Assembly: GCF_001659605.2 (NCBI RefSeq) | Contig: NC_035161.2 | Location: forward strand, 41,993,956 to 42,057,955 | Source of the DNA: Manihot esculenta | Taxonomy: Eukaryota > Streptophyta > Magnoliopsida > Malpighiales > Euphorbiaceae | Length of the DNA: 64,000 bases | Direction of reading: 5' to 3' | Shown here: positions 1 to 13,290 of the stretch, piece by piece | How positions within the stretch are numbered: position 1 is the first letter of the stretch | Layout of the letters: each line of letters begins with the position of its first letter | Program-made: the position numbers and the translations under genes | The notes under the pieces: model-generated | Databases searched by the model: none | Seen by the model: only the letters and a program-made list of their open reading frames with translations | What the model was told of the DNA's origin: nothing

Positions 1-2690
1 GTGAAAGTGAAATTATTGTACACTAAATTATCTCCAGATCCATGTTGCACCCATGAAAATATCAGTTCTCCTGTATAGCTGTGCTTTTTGACAACTTCCA
101 TTGCATTTGCAGTTTTTTTCCTGATGTTGTCCATCTGTTGCAGCTTCTTGTATGTTGTAAAGTGATATTATGAGACCTTAAGCTTACATTTTTGTATTAG
201 TAAGCTGAGTTGTAACTTGGAACTCGTAAACTCCATATCTTCAAAATTCTGTTCTGTGAAATATTTATTCTAAACAATTTCATTACATCATCTTTCTGCA
301 TTTAAATCTTTGTTGTGACAATTAGATTTCTCAGGGAGAATATCATTTTGAGTTAGGTGTCAAAATCAAACTGGCTGTAGCAGAGCCACGATACACATTT
401 TTTGCATTTCTAGACTTCTGATATATTCATACTCCAGCTTGTGGTTCTTTAAGAACACCACAGGCTTTCATGGAATGAGAACTCTTCCTTTTCTGCTTTT
501 CTTCTTAGGCTGAATAGTAAAAATAAGCCAAAACATTTTCGTCATTTTTCAATTTTAGTGGATCTTTTTAATTGTCAATTTTAGTCTAATTATAAAAATT
601 TATGTTAAAGGTTAATTCTAATCAAATTAGAATTGAGATTGCTGACTTACAGGAAAACATGACATATTATATTATTATTTTTAATTATGATTGTGTTATA
701 AAATATAATAAATAAAAAGTCAATAAAAATTAAAACGTTTTTTATTTTTATCAATTATAACTAAATGATTTTTTCCATTTCAAAAAAAAAATAAATGACT
801 TTTATCGATTATAATTGAATTTCATTTATAGCTAATTAATTAATTTTAACTTATTCAATTAATATTTTATCAAGCCAAATCAGCAACCATCAGCAATTTT
901 AATTCCCAATTTTGATTAATGATTAAAATTAATGCAAACTTTTAAAATTGATAAAATTAAAATAATTAGCTATAATTAACTAAAGGGTTAAAGGTTTGGA
1001 TTTTTAAATTTTCATATAATTTTGACTTATTCTTAATTTTCCAAAGATGTCCACTGAATAGCCCAAAACGGGCAAAGTGGAGGAAATAAAGAGTGACTTG
1101 CGGCGTAGGATTGCCACTGGGAAGGGCCTTGAACGCAACACGGTTTGTGGCTCCTTTTAGACTACGTGGCCTACTTTTTAAATTGGGCCGCATTCAAATT
1201 TATATATATATTCTCCATTCCATTCGACTAATAATTTTATTTTTCGTTGTTTTAAAAATGTTATCAATTTTCTTTTTTCATAATAATTAATATATAAATA
1301 GATAATTATATCATTATTTAATTTTACCATATTTTCAACACAATTATTTTTTTAAATCAAAATTCAGAATATTTTTTAATATTTAATTCAAACAAACATA
1401 TGATAATAATTTTTTTATTTTAATAAAATTTAATATTTTTATTTTTAAAATAGATATAATTAAAAATTTTATTTTTTAATTAAAATAAATATAATTTTTA
1501 ATTTATATTAAAAAGTAAGATTTGGTAATAGTTGATAACTGCTTGTAACTAATAACTAATAATTGATCCTAATGAACATATCTTATACATTTAATAAATT
1601 ATGTCTTTGTTATATTTATAAAATGACTAATAAAGATTTATATTAATTTATTACATTAATAAAGTAGATATAAAAAATATTAATTTACTATATCAAAAAA
1701 TATTTTTAAAAAAACTTTTACAATATAATTATTTAGCATGTACATTTTTTATTATTATTTATAGTATATTTAATTTATTATTATATTTTATAATTTTAAA
1801 TAATTTATTAATACATAAAAAAACATAGGGTCAAAACCGCTACTGACAGATGAGAAACACTCTAATTATAGAGCTATTAGTTGTCTATCAGCTATCAACT
1901 GGTCTAATAGTTTAACCAAATATCTCACTATTCTAATTAATTATCTCGTTTATCAACAATTATCATTTTAAATTAAAATCTTAAAATCTAAGATTTATCT
2001 TAATTTTAAAAAAATATTGAAACATTTTATGACAGTATATATTGTTTTTTTAGATGTATTAAATAAGTTAAAAATAATTTTTAAGTTGGTATGTCATTCT
2101 AAAAAATATATATTGTACAGAATATTATATATATTTCATAACTTTTATTAAAAAAAATTAAAATAAACAATGGGTGAATAACTAACTAATTGATAAAATT
2201 ACTTCGAGATTAATTTATATATTTTTACAATTTTTTTAAAATTAATATTTAACAATCAAGTTTTAAAATTTAACTGATACAAAATTTATAAGATCAGATA
2301 ATAAATAATCCATGGGGATAAAACAATTAGTTATTATTGAAGTTTAAACTTTTTTTAAAAAAAAAAAAACATTTTATTACTTCAAATACTATTTACACAC
2401 AGTTTGAAGAAGTCGTTTAATTGTTATGGAGTTTTTATTATTAAAGTATATTTAAATTAATATTAAATTAATTATAAATATGCATCTTTTAACTAATGTA
2501 TTTTAAATAACTCCTTTTCACTGAGCATTAATGCTAAAAATCCAGTATTAAATTAAATTACATAATAATTATATAAACTAATTAAATTATTTTATTAAAT
2601 AAATTTTATATTATGTTTAGGTAAAATGCGAAATTCAACTACGTACTTGAGATTTTATCGGAACATAGAAATTTTGAGTTATATATAATA
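1..2690. other. AT-rich intergenic DNA, no gene recognised
   Basis: No exon of a known family could be read on either strand. The first ~540 bases are less AT-rich than the rest and look like the tail (3' UTR) of a gene lying outside the window, but no protein-coding frame supports this. From about 1200 to 2650 the DNA is almost pure A/T with poly-A and poly-T runs. The short ORFs around 966-1290 overlap on opposite strands, resemble no family, and are taken as chance. Confidence 0.4.
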
Positions 2691-2693
2691 GTT

Positions 2694-3376
2694 AGTACGA
2701 AATTACTAAATAATTTGGATTAATCATTTTGGTCAAAGTGAAAAGTTGATCCAAAAATTATTTGGATCAGTTTGGGTCGGGATATTTCAATTGGTATGAG
2801 AGTCACTATGGGTCAGACAAATTGTGCATGCCTAGTAGCATGCGAGGAAAAAGTTACCCGTGTGAGACGAGGTGGAACCGCCTGAGATATTAGTGAACTA
2901 CAATACCTGAGGGTTCAGTACTGATTTAACAATTGTATCCGATTCAGTTGCGACGAGTACGTAGTAAATTTAGCAGGGGAGAGTGAAAGCTTGGAATTCT
3001 ACCCCATATCGATGGAATACGGAACTATTAAATAACTTGGATTAACCATTTTGGGTCAAATGGAAAGTGGATCCAAAAATTATTTGAACCACCCTGAATC
3101 AGAAATTTTAGGTCAAGTGAAAAGTGGGTTCAAAAGTTATTTGAATTAATTTGGATCATACTGTTTTAATTGGTATCAGAACCACACTCGGTTAGAAAAA
3201 TTATGCAGAACTAATGGATTTATGAGAAAAGAGCTATCCGTGCGAGACGAGATGGAGTCGCCCGAGATACCAGCGAACCACGATACTTGAGGGCTCGATT
3301 CTGGTTTAACAATTGTACCTGATTCAGTTGCGATGAGAACATAACAAATTTAGCAGGAAGAATATGAAATCCAGCT
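2694..3376. repeat. Two-copy direct repeat (~330 bp unit) with a PBS-like motif
   Basis: Unit 1 (about 2694-3016) and unit 2 (about 3017-3376) share long matching blocks: a GGATTAA.CATTTTGG block, a CAAAAATTATTTG block, a GTGCGAGACGAG/GTGTGAGACGAG block, a GATTTAACAATTGTA/GGTTTAACAATTGTA block and an AAATTTAGCAGG end. Unit 2 has about 40 extra bases. Both carry a sequence close to TGGTATCAGAACC, which resembles the initiator tRNA-Met primer-binding site of plant LTR retrotransposons. No coding frame is present. It may be a fragment of a small non-autonomous LTR element or simply a diverged tandem duplication. Confidence 0.6.
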
Positions 3377-4025
3377 GTCTGCTTAGGAAATCCATATCTA
3401 TCTGCTTGGATGTTACATAAAAACTATGCAATAAACAATTAAATGTTAAATCATACAAATATACAATACCTTCTTTTCGAGTTCTTTTATGTATAAAAAA
3501 GGTAGATTATGGAAAATATAATTTTAAACTACATAAAAGAGTTATACAAATATTAATGAAATATTCTTTCAATTAATTATTATAGAATTCTCGTGATTAA
3601 TAATTATAATAAAGTTATTATAAAGATAATAATTATATTTTAAAATTTCTCCCGCAGCATTTGATATTCAATCATTGAATATTACTAACTCTTAAGTATT
3701 CTAAATCATCAAATAGACACTCCATGATTTAGATATTAAACTCAGATAAGGTATAATACGCCATAGCAAATACAGTATAGAACTTGAACAAGATATATGC
3801 ATGAATTCCTGCCACCAAGTTTCGATAAAGCAAAATTAATTGAATTTCACTTTAACTTTTTGATAAAATGGATAAACCAAGGAGCGGAGTTAAAAAAAAA
3901 AAAAAAAAAAGGTAACAAATCATCAAACTCTACTTGCCCAGTGATATTGCATAGAAAAATTAAGCTCTATGGTTACCATCTGATGAGTAGAAATTTTTGT
4001 GGCAAGAACCAGTTAATAGTTAAGA
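3377..4025. other. Downstream flank of LBD18-like gene
   Basis: AT-rich sequence containing a long poly-A run near 3892-3910. It probably includes the 3' UTR of the minus-strand LBD gene that ends at 4026. No gene or conserved element was recognised. Confidence 0.35.
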
Positions 4026-6240
4026 TCAGTCTCGTTTAGAGATTGATGGTGATGATAAGGAACCGGTACATGACATGGAACCTTGCGGTGGCGATCCATG
4101 TCTATGGAGGAGCTCACGTGCCAACGATTGAAGATCTCCACCACCACTTGTTGCTGATGATGAGCCGCCGGCCATGCTTCCGCCAAATTGACGTATATCC
4201 ATTTGCCGCTGCTGCATGGGCCATGAAGGTTGTGTCATGGGATCAAAAAGTGACGACAAGTCGTAAGTGGCCGCAGGCATAATGGAAGAGGCTGATGGAA
4301 GATCAGCTATTGAGCGAGAAGGCGGAGTCACAAGTGTTGGTGGTGGGGGTGGAGGAGGTGGTGGTGACGGAAGCTCTAATGCCGCTAGATGGCCTTGCAA
4401 GTATGAGAGCTCTGCTTGTAGATTCACCACCTGAGGCAAATTTTCAAAATTTTTATTTTTTTTTTTCATTTTTATTTTTTTATGCATAAAGTGCCAAAAA
4501 AAAAAAAGGGAACAATAACAGAGTTATTGCTTAGCTGATTAGATGTAAAAACCACCGTGAATGATCATTAACAAAGGCGAGGAAAATGATGTGTGCATCT
4601 TATTTGTAATAAGCCTGTTGCTCTATAAACTAATAATGATAATAATACAAAGGAAAAAGATTATCGGAGAAAAAATTGAAAGCTTGTTATCATATCGGCT
4701 TATATATACTTTATAAAGAATGCTTGAACTTTGTGCACTAGAACGTGGAATTGCGAACAACTAAAGATTTCGGTTGACAAAAAGAATGGATGCTTAGCTA
4801 TTGAACATGAAGAATTCTTCATCTGCATTATTGCCATTGGAATGCGAGAAGGGGAGACTACTTATTCAACTCTGGATATCATATACTCCATAATTATTTA
4901 TTTCAAAAAACATCTTGTAATTAATAATTTTTTTTTTCATATGCTTTCTTCACATTGGACATAATTCACACGATGCTTCTTACATAGACTACAGAATATA
5001 CATCAGTTGCTGAAGGAATAAAAATAGTTATAAACTTAAATATGAAATATTGTAAATTAATACGAAAATTAGCATTAAAAATTACAAGAAAGAAACTAAT
5101 TAAGCATTTTAATAGAGAAAAAAAAAAAAAAAAAAAAGCCAGCCCCCAATTCTAAGGTTAATGGTATGACGAGATCCCGCTAAACAGAAGGGTGTTTTCT
5201 GCCAGACTAGAAAGGGAACTAATTAGAAAAACCAAAAATAAGCCCCATGTGTTTCTATATTTTATGGAATTGCTTTCACGTCCACTATGATTTGGCAATA
5301 CTACCCTTAAAAATCCATCTACTTGTTATTAAATATCCTTAACTGCTACCCTTGAGCTGTACAAAACTCTTTTCTTACAGAAGCAAGAAAAACCGACCAT
5401 CTCCTTAATAACTGCAAGATCCCAACATTAGCTGAATCTGCAGGCTAAGCCTATCCCGTTCTAACAAGTAAATAACCGCCCATCTTATGTTAATAATCAA
5501 CAAAAACGTTCTAGATTTCAGTAAACAGCAAAAATTATGCCCAAATAATCACAGTACAGAAAACAAAAACATCAAATTGATTTCTCACTGTGAACAGTAT
5601 GGAGGTTCAACCCCATCTTAGACCTGTCATCATCAAATCTGTCCAAGGCCACAGTTGCCAAAATCTTGCCAAAGTTTTTTTTTTTTTTCTCAAAAAACGC
5701 AGCCAAATATGTGGCTATTAGCTTCGTGTTGATCAAAAGAAAATCGTATTAAAAGCAGGTAATTACCCAAATAAATTTTTGGGCAAGTTGAGAAGGAAAG
5801 TTTTTATTTAGAAACAAACAATTAAGTGCAAAAGATGACAATCGTTTGTAATGAAAAAGAAAAAGCAAGGATAATTAATTGGACTTAATTACCTGTTGCT
5901 GTAGCGCAAAGATGTGAGAGACGCAGCCATAGACTGGATCTCTTAGACGAGCCTGAGCCTCGTAGCAAATAGTAACCACCGCATCCAGTCGTTTGTGGAC
6001 TGGAATATGTAGAAGAAGTTTTGACACATTACTTGCACCAAAAACCTTATGCACCGCTGCAAAATGGGCTGCACCTTGCTCTGAATCGAAGTAAGGAGCA
6101 AATATACACCCTGGCACACATTTCCTCCTCAGAAATTTGCACGCGCCACATGGCCCGCTCCCACCGCTGCTGCTGCTGCTGCTCCCACCACCCCCACCGC
6201 CACTGCCTCCGCTACTGCTAGGATTTGCTGTTGAACTCAT
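4026..6240 (-). CDS. LBD18: LBD18-like class I LOB-domain transcription factor
   Basis: Two-exon gene. Exon 1 is 6240-5893 (116 codons), the intron is 5892-4431 (GT-AG), and exon 2 is 4430-4026, giving 250 residues. Exon 1 has a Gly/Ser-rich head, the LOB zinc-finger-like block with C31, C34, C41 and C45 (CX2CX6CX3[12 protein letters not shown]), the GAS block ([10 protein letters not shown]) and the leucine-zipper-like end that runs across the splice site ([14 protein letters not shown]). Exon 2 adds a proline run, a YDLSSLFDP segment and an [13 protein letters not shown] tail. The [23 protein letters not shown] wording is what I recall for LBD18, with LBD30 the nearest alternative. LBD18-type proteins are nuclear DNA-binding regulators in auxin-driven lateral root and vascular development. 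The start is the first ATG of the open frame, and the domain sits about 30 residues in, as expected. Neighbour: a second LBD gene, divergent, 16 kb away. Confidence 0.9.
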
Positions 6241-6810
6241 TTCTTTTCTTTTTCTTTCTGCTTTTCGGAAAAGAGAAAAGAAAATAAAGAATATGGTATC
6301 ACATAATTAGGGTTTGCATAGATGGGGTACTTGAAGGAGGAGAAGGAGAAAAGGAAGAGGGCCGGAGGATGGTCTAGGGTTTGGTTGGTGGGTGTTGCTT
6401 TCTGGTATTTGGGTTTTTTAATGGGGACTTAAAACGCTAGATGAAGTCTTTAAAGCCACGCGATAGAGCAAACCCCCTCCCCCATTTAGCTGCTTGCGTG
6501 AAGCAAACATGCGATAAGCCTAGCTATATTCTCAACTGCCCTTTGTTTTTTCTCTTTTATCTTTCCTTCTTCTCGTGATTTTTTCTAACAAAACTCATGC
6601 TCTCTCTCCCTTCCTCCTTTCTTCTTCTTCTTTTCTTTTTTCCCTTAGCTAAAAGTTTCTTTCTTTGTTGTTATATAAATGCGTGATGCATATTCTTGTT
6701 CACAGCTTTGCTTTTTATGCCCTATATATAAGAATCTGGCTTGCAAATTAAAGAAGCTGATTTTTACAAGTCGAAACGTGTCAATGGGTCTTGTCTTGTA
6801 ATATTTATTT

Positions 6811-6831
6811 ATATATATATATATATATATT
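6811..6831. repeat. (AT)n microsatellite
   Basis: About ten uninterrupted AT dinucleotides, followed by a separate C/T-rich tract at 6874-6914 that ends in a CT dinucleotide run. Both lie 570-680 bases upstream of the LBD18-like start codon. Confidence 0.9.
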
Positions 6832-7982
6832 AGCCACTGCGTGGTTTAAGCTGCGTAGAGGTTAAAAGGTGACAACTCTCCCTCTCCTCCCCCCCTCCCT
6901 CTCTCTCTCTCTCAAATGTTGAAAATGACTCAGCTTTTTTCCATTCCCTTTCCCTTTGTATATTATACTCCAAAATAAACCCACTGGGGATTGAGAATGA
7001 CATGAATGCCCACAGGTTTAATTCTAGTTTTTGTCTTCTATTGGCATGTTTAGTAACCCTTAGTAAATATATGGCTTTTCCAAACTAGGAAGTCAAGTAA
7101 TAATACGAGAGAGATATTTATATATAATGCCCGGTTTAGGGTTATAAATGGAAAGAAAGAGAGAATGTTAATCAATGACATGAAAAAAGTTAGGAAACTG
7201 GATCTATCTCATCTTATCATTCCTGTCAATTTGTTGAACTGGCTAGAACGTTAGGTTATTCTCTAAATAGAAAGGCTGCATCAACCCAAACTCAACCTAT
7301 TAGCAAACAAACCTTTGCAAGTAACCTATCGCTTAAGAGTTATTACAAGTGTAATGTTCTTGTGGAATTGTTGATCATGACAAACAGACCAAATGATAAT
7401 TTTTGGTAATCATTAATTAATTGTTGTGTGTCTGTGTGTATAACCCCATTCCAAAAAAAAAAAAAGACTTGATTTTTTCTTTTGCCATCTTTTTCTTTTC
7501 TATTTAATAACTTGTTTCAGTTTCACTTTCACCTTTATGTGGTATATAAAATATATTTTAAAAAATAAAATGCTTTATATGTAAATTTATAATTCATAAT
7601 AATGCAACTACTGAAATTAACTTATTGAATGTATACATAAGTGGAAAAAAAAAGGAGAAAAGGGAAAATGAAAAGAGAAAATTTGTAAAAATCAAAACAG
7701 TAAAACGAGGAGCATTTCGGGAAAGATGTTAATATGGAACGATGAATTTATATAGAAAATTTGCGTAAAATGATAAATTAACAATAATTAGACATATAAA
7801 TAAAAAATCATAAATAAATTAAATAAATAGTTTACTCTATTTATCTTGACATCACTATTAAATTTTATTATATAATTTCTCATCGCTGGGTCATTCCACG
7901 GATGGCCAAAGGCCAATGAAAAGGTCAAAAATAAAGTTTGGCGTTCACAGCAGCAGCAAGTGCCACTCGAATTTGGGATAGC

Positions 7983-7988
7983 CACGTG
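7983..7988. promoter_or_regulatory. G-box CACGTG, distal to LBD18-like gene
   Basis: A CACGTG core within CCACGTGTG. A second CACGTG core within ACACGTGTCC lies at 8337-8342, next to an AGTTGACC (W-box-like) motif. Such sites are bound by plant bHLH and bZIP factors. Function here is inferred only; they are 1.7-2.1 kb upstream of the ATG. Confidence 0.3.
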
Positions 7989-10307
7989 TGAATCAGTGAT
8001 TATGAATGTAACGGCCGGGTAAAAGATGACATCAGACTTAAAGCGGGACCCATACGCTGTTCTCTTGAAAAGAAAGTAACGTCTCTGCTCCCTCACTGTC
8101 TCCATCTCTAAAACAATAATAGCTGTCTTAATAAATTAATTAAAAACCAATTTGCGCGGGAGTTTCTCTTTTTCTTTTTAATTTATTTGCTGGTGTGATA
8201 AAAATAAAACTAGAAAATTGTAAAATCAATAACAGTTCGTAACGGCGAGTCAACCGCGCCGTCCGATCCTTGTCCAATCAGTGTGTTGTGAAGAGGAGGC
8301 AACGACAGAAGCCTTCAGTCCGACCAAGTTGACCGACACGTGTCCTGGTTTAAAGCTCACACATGGCTTGAGTGAACGGATGCTTACGTTGTAACAGTTC
8401 TTGTTGTGTCTCCCTCTGTTGAGAGTTTTTATTTTCTGTCACGATGAAAGGATTTGATGCGTGCAACCACCACCAAAAGAAATACAACATTCTCTTATTG
8501 AGTTAATTTCTTATAGGCGAGTAGTCAAAATATATCAAAATTAGACTAAACTAAATATCTTGCTGATTGATCAAAGTTTGGTTCTATTTTTAGAAAAAAT
8601 TGATTGATTAGTTAATTGAATTAGATGAGTTCAATCACAATTGAACATAAATTAAACTGTCATAGTGAGATGTTTGATTTTACAGTGTTCTACTTTTCAC
8701 TCTTAAGATTGAAACTTTGATGTTTACACTCCTTAAAAATTATGACTCATATCTATACATATATATATATATTACATTTTATTTATGAATCAAAGAGAAA
8801 GAGGGAGATTTAACCCATGAATAAAATATGTCCCTACAAATTTGAGAAAAGCCCAGTTATAAGGAAACATGTCTAGAAATTAAAAGGCACATAATTAACT
8901 TGTTAATTAAGACTCTAATCACTATGTCTTTTAAATCTTAATCATGACTTGATGGCCTGCAACTAGGGTTGCCTAAACACTTACAAACATCATAGCTTGC
9001 TCAATTATACCTAGCGTTAAAACTTTAAATAAAATAAATTGTAATATGGCCAAGATTATACGTATAATTAAGTGGACATCACTCGTGCGGTCAACACTTT
9101 GAATCATAAACTATGTTACTTTATGTTAGAGAATTAGAGGATGTCACCTTAAAATATGGCAAAGCAGGTGCTGTGATGGATATGGTTTATTACTTAATAA
9201 GCAAGTGTGGGAAGAAAATTATGGAGATTAGTATAAATAAATAAACCAGTCAAAGAAAGATTTTCAATATTTTATTAATCAAATCTAAGGGATAATGCAT
9301 AGCTTTTTTTTTCTTATCACTTTACAAGTCTTCTTAAAGGTTGTCAAACTATGTTGAATTTTAATTATAATGTTGGCTACTTCTTCATCAGCATTACAGT
9401 ATTAAAAATGATAAAAACAAAATTTTGTTAACTTTTTAATTATACTCCTTTTAAAGATATTAACTTTATTAAATATTATGATAATTAATAAGAGATTATT
9501 TTAAAAATAAGATAAAATTAATTGAGTATTGTTTTATAGGCAACTAAACATTGAGAGATGATTGTTAATGCACTTTTGTAACATGTTGGAATAAATAGCA
9601 GGAAACAATAAAAAGGTATGAAGAGAGACATAACCAACATTTATGTATAGCTGATGACAGATAAGCCAAGAATTTCCAGCCTGAAGTGCAGCTTTAAAGA
9701 AACATGCTTGACTGTGGGAGGCCCCCTTTTTACCCAATAAGTTTGAAGCCATGTCTGCCCTTTCAGGCAAAGGTGAATTTCTTGATCATCATTACTCATA
9801 TCTCATTGAGACTTCACATCCTTTTCCACAATAATTCCTTCAATTGCAAACACAAAGGTAACACATTTTTGCAAAGTACCAAGCATGTGCTTTGCAATTA
9901 TCTTGTCACAAAATTAAGAATGATCACATTCAGACATCATATCTTTTTGCAAAATTCCTTTTATCATGATGAAGATACTTCTTCTCTTTAGAGAACCCTT
10001 CAAGCAAATAATTTGAAATTATTTCATTATTTTTGGTTAAAAACAAGGAATAAGGCTTGAATGATTGAGTACTACTTTAGTTTGAAGCCCACCAAAAATG
10101 AGACCCTTTAGAGAGAACACATTTCCTTTTGCAGCCTTGAGGATTGCATTGAATTAGCCCATTATATTCTGGAAACAAACACATATAGTAATATCTTTTA
10201 CTCTAAAGACCTGGCTACCATGTTGATTCGGCTTCATTCCAAATTGAAATTGCTGGTTCTAGTCTTTGAATTTGATAGCATAAGGAAAAATAAAATCTTT
10301 ATCGTCA

Positions 10308-10729
10308 TGATATGGAACAGTTAGCCGTAGACTTTACGGCAGACTTGGACCGGACCTAACTTTTGCTGCCAACATCCGATAGAGACCCACGATAGCTTTT
10401 CAGAAAAGGAATTTCGAGACGCACGACTTTCAAAATTGTGACAAGAGCCGTAGGCCTGTCACAAAGTTCGACATGGAAATTCCATCGTTTAAGGGGTCAA
10501 TTTTGCAGTTTAATTTTTTTTTAGATATTTTGGGTATTTTCATAATTTTGCATATTAGGGTTTTATTTCTATTATAAATAGCCTCCCTTGACTATTAGAA
10601 AGGCACTTTTTCAATTTTTGAGAAATTTCAATAAGACTTTTAGTCTTTCATCCTATCTTTTCTCTTATTTCGTCTTAGCCAAACGATATTAGTTGAAACT
10701 CCTGACGGAGTCTAAATAGTCCTTTATCA
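10308..10729 (+). repeat. 5' LTR of the gypsy element
   Basis: 422 bp, TGATA...TATCA ends, with a TATAAATA promoter-like box near 10573-10580 and TTTAGTCTTTCA near the 3' part. The partner LTR is at 17768-18190. The two differ at only a scatter of positions, mostly single substitutions, so the insertion is fairly recent relative to the coding decay. Confidence 0.92.
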
Positions 10730-13290
10730 GATTGGTATCAGAGCAAAGTTCGGCCATGGCAGATAACCAAGAGGCGCGACTTGCTGCGATTGAAGCATCC
10801 TTGACAGAATTGAGGGAGATGATCGGACAGCTGACCCTGCAACAGGGAATCCACCAACCCGTCGCCGCCGCACATGCCTATGTAGCCGCCAATCCTGTGG
10901 CCGCCATCCCTGTGGCCACCAATCCTGTGGTCGTCAATCTTATGCCTGCAAATCCCCAACAGAACTATCAGGAAGGTTACAGGATCAAGGTAGACCTTCA
11001 AAACTTTTCTGGTTCGTTAGATGTTGAATCTGTTCTTGATTGGCTGGCAGAGGTTGAACGCTTCTTTGAAATTATGAACGTGGAAGAGGAGCGCAAGGTT
11101 CCAATTGTGGCCTATAAGTTGAAAGGGGGTGCAGCAGCCTGGTGGAATTCGATTCAAAACGAACGCTATCGGAAGAGGCTGGAGCCCATACGAAACTGGG
11201 TGCTGATGAAGCAGATGTTTGAACAACGGTTCTTGCCTCGCGATCACGCTCAGGTCTTATATAACCGGTATCATGACTGTGTACAAGGGAACTGAAGGGT
11301 GGATGAGTATACCGAGGAGTTTTTAAGGCTGCAGGCGAGATGTGAAAACTGTGAGAACAAGGCCCAACAGGTTGCTCATTATCAGAGGGGGCTGAATCAC
11401 GAAATTCATTGTATGATGGGAGTAGCAGCGATTTTCACATTGGCAGACGATATTGAGATGGCAAAAAGGGCAGAAGAGCGTGTTGATTGGCAGCCACGAC
11501 AGCAGCAGTACAACCGAAATTTCAATTACAAAAATTCTGGTTCAACAGGGACGCAGCAATATAGAGGCAACTACAGCGGGCAGCCTTCTAAGGTTGTAAA
11601 CTTTGGCAACCCTCCGAATACCATGGAAGAAAGGAGAAACAGTAAGGGCAAGGCAATCACTATTACAACAGACAAAGGAGGCAGGACCAATCCTTATCAT
11701 AAGCCAACGGGAGACATATGTTACCGGTGTAGGCAATCTGGTCATCGATCGAATAATTATCCAGAACGTAGAGGAGTTAATACTGACCGCCGGCAGGTTA
11801 ATATAGTTGAGCAGGTGGCTGAAACTGACGAGGAAGAGGATGACAATGACAGATCTATTGTTGGTTTTGAAGATGGAGAGGTCACCTATATGGTGAAAAA
11901 GATCTTATGCTCAACAAAACAGGAGGACGAGACACAAAGGAGAAAGATTTTCCAGGCAAAGTGTCGAGTAGGAGAGGCAATTTGCAGGCTAATTATAGAT
12001 AGCTGCAGTTGTGAGAATCTGATAGCTAAGCAGTTGATGGAAAAATTACAGTTGCCTACACAGCCTCACCCCTCACTATACAAAGTCGGATGGATTAAGG
12101 AAGGACCGACAATTGAGGTCAACAAAATCTGCAGCGTGCCTATCTCGATCGGTAAATCTTATACTGAACCTGTTAATTGTGATGTTGTGGATATGGATTG
12201 CTGTGGCATTTTGCTAGGTCGCCCGTGGCAATTCGACGTTGATGCCTTGCATAAAAGGAAGGAGAATTCATATATGTTCACGTGGAATCAAAAGAAGATT
12301 ACTATCTTGCCTTCCGATTCTGCGAAACATTCTAAGGTGGAAGGGAAGCATACTGTTGCTGTTTCTACGGGAGTGCAGAAGCTATCAGGCGCAGTTGAGA
12401 AATCTGGAGGCACACTAGCTTTATTGGTGAGAGCAAAAGGTACAATGGAGGATGCACCATCTTTACCACTGCCCGTCAAAGAGTTGTTGAAGGAGTTTCC
12501 TAAGATAGTGGAGAAATCATCCAAGCTTCCACCCCTGCGGGATATCCAACATCAGATTGATCTCATTCCTGGATCAAAATTACCGAATCTGCCTCATTAC
12601 AAGATGAGTCCAAAGGAGAGTGAAATCCTCCAAGAACAGGTGGAAGAATTACCGAAGAAGGGGCATATTCAGGAGAGCATTAGCCCCTGCGGAGTACCTG
12701 CCTTATTAGTTCCAAACAAAGATGGGACTTGGAGAATGTGCGTGGATAGCAGAGCCATCAACAAAATTACAGTTCAATATCGATTTTCTATCCCACGATT
12801 GGATGACATGTTGGATCAACTATCCGGGGCTAAAGTCTTTTCTAAAATCGACCTCAAAAGTGGCTATCACCAAGTTCGGATCAAGGAGGGAGATGAATGG
12901 AAGACTGCCTTCAAGACTAAGGAAGGCTTGTATGAGTGGCTGGTTATGCTCTTTGGTTTAACAAATGCACCTAGCACTTTTATGCGACTCATGAACCAGG
13001 TTTTGCATCCTTTCTTACGCAAATTTGTGGTTGTTTATTTTGATGACATTTTGATATTTAGTCGCAGTGAGGAAGAACATCTACAGCATCTCCGTCAAGT
13101 CATGACGGCCCTACAAGAAAGTGAGCTGATTATTAATCTTAAGAAATGCATCTATATGACGGAGCGCGTTCTGTTCCTGGGATTCGTTGTTAGTGCAGAA
13201 GGGATACATGTTGATGACACGAAGGTAGAAGCAATACGGAATTGGCCCATCCCCAAAACTATTTCTGAAGTTCGCAGCTTTCATGGCCTT

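Larger units (their letters stand above)
6241..10307. other. Upstream region of LBD18-like gene
   Basis: Presumed promoter and distal flank of the minus-strand LBD gene, with no protein-coding gene visible. It contains pyrimidine-rich leader sequence, a TA-type microsatellite (6811-6831), a CT-rich run (6874-6914), a minus-strand TATA-like stretch near 6671-6678 and two CACGTG G-boxes further out. Small ORFs at 7788-8105 and 9534-9991 resemble no family and overlap ORFs or sit in mixed sequence, so they are not called as genes. Confidence 0.4.

Noticed and set aside
7788..8105. 105-codon minus-strand ORF upstream of LBD18
   Set aside because: No domain, no codon signal and sits in promoter-like DNA with G-boxes; treated as chance.
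9534..9991. Overlapping ORFs and a possible small-RNA-like region
   Set aside because: The opposite-strand ORFs resemble nothing; I looked for a microRNA stem-loop and known miRNA sequences and saw none.
10733..10744. TGGTATCAGAGC and similar sites (also near 37842, 38340 and 58995) as tRNA gene pieces
   Set aside because: Each sits directly beside an LTR and is a tRNA-Met primer-binding site; no cloverleaf is present.
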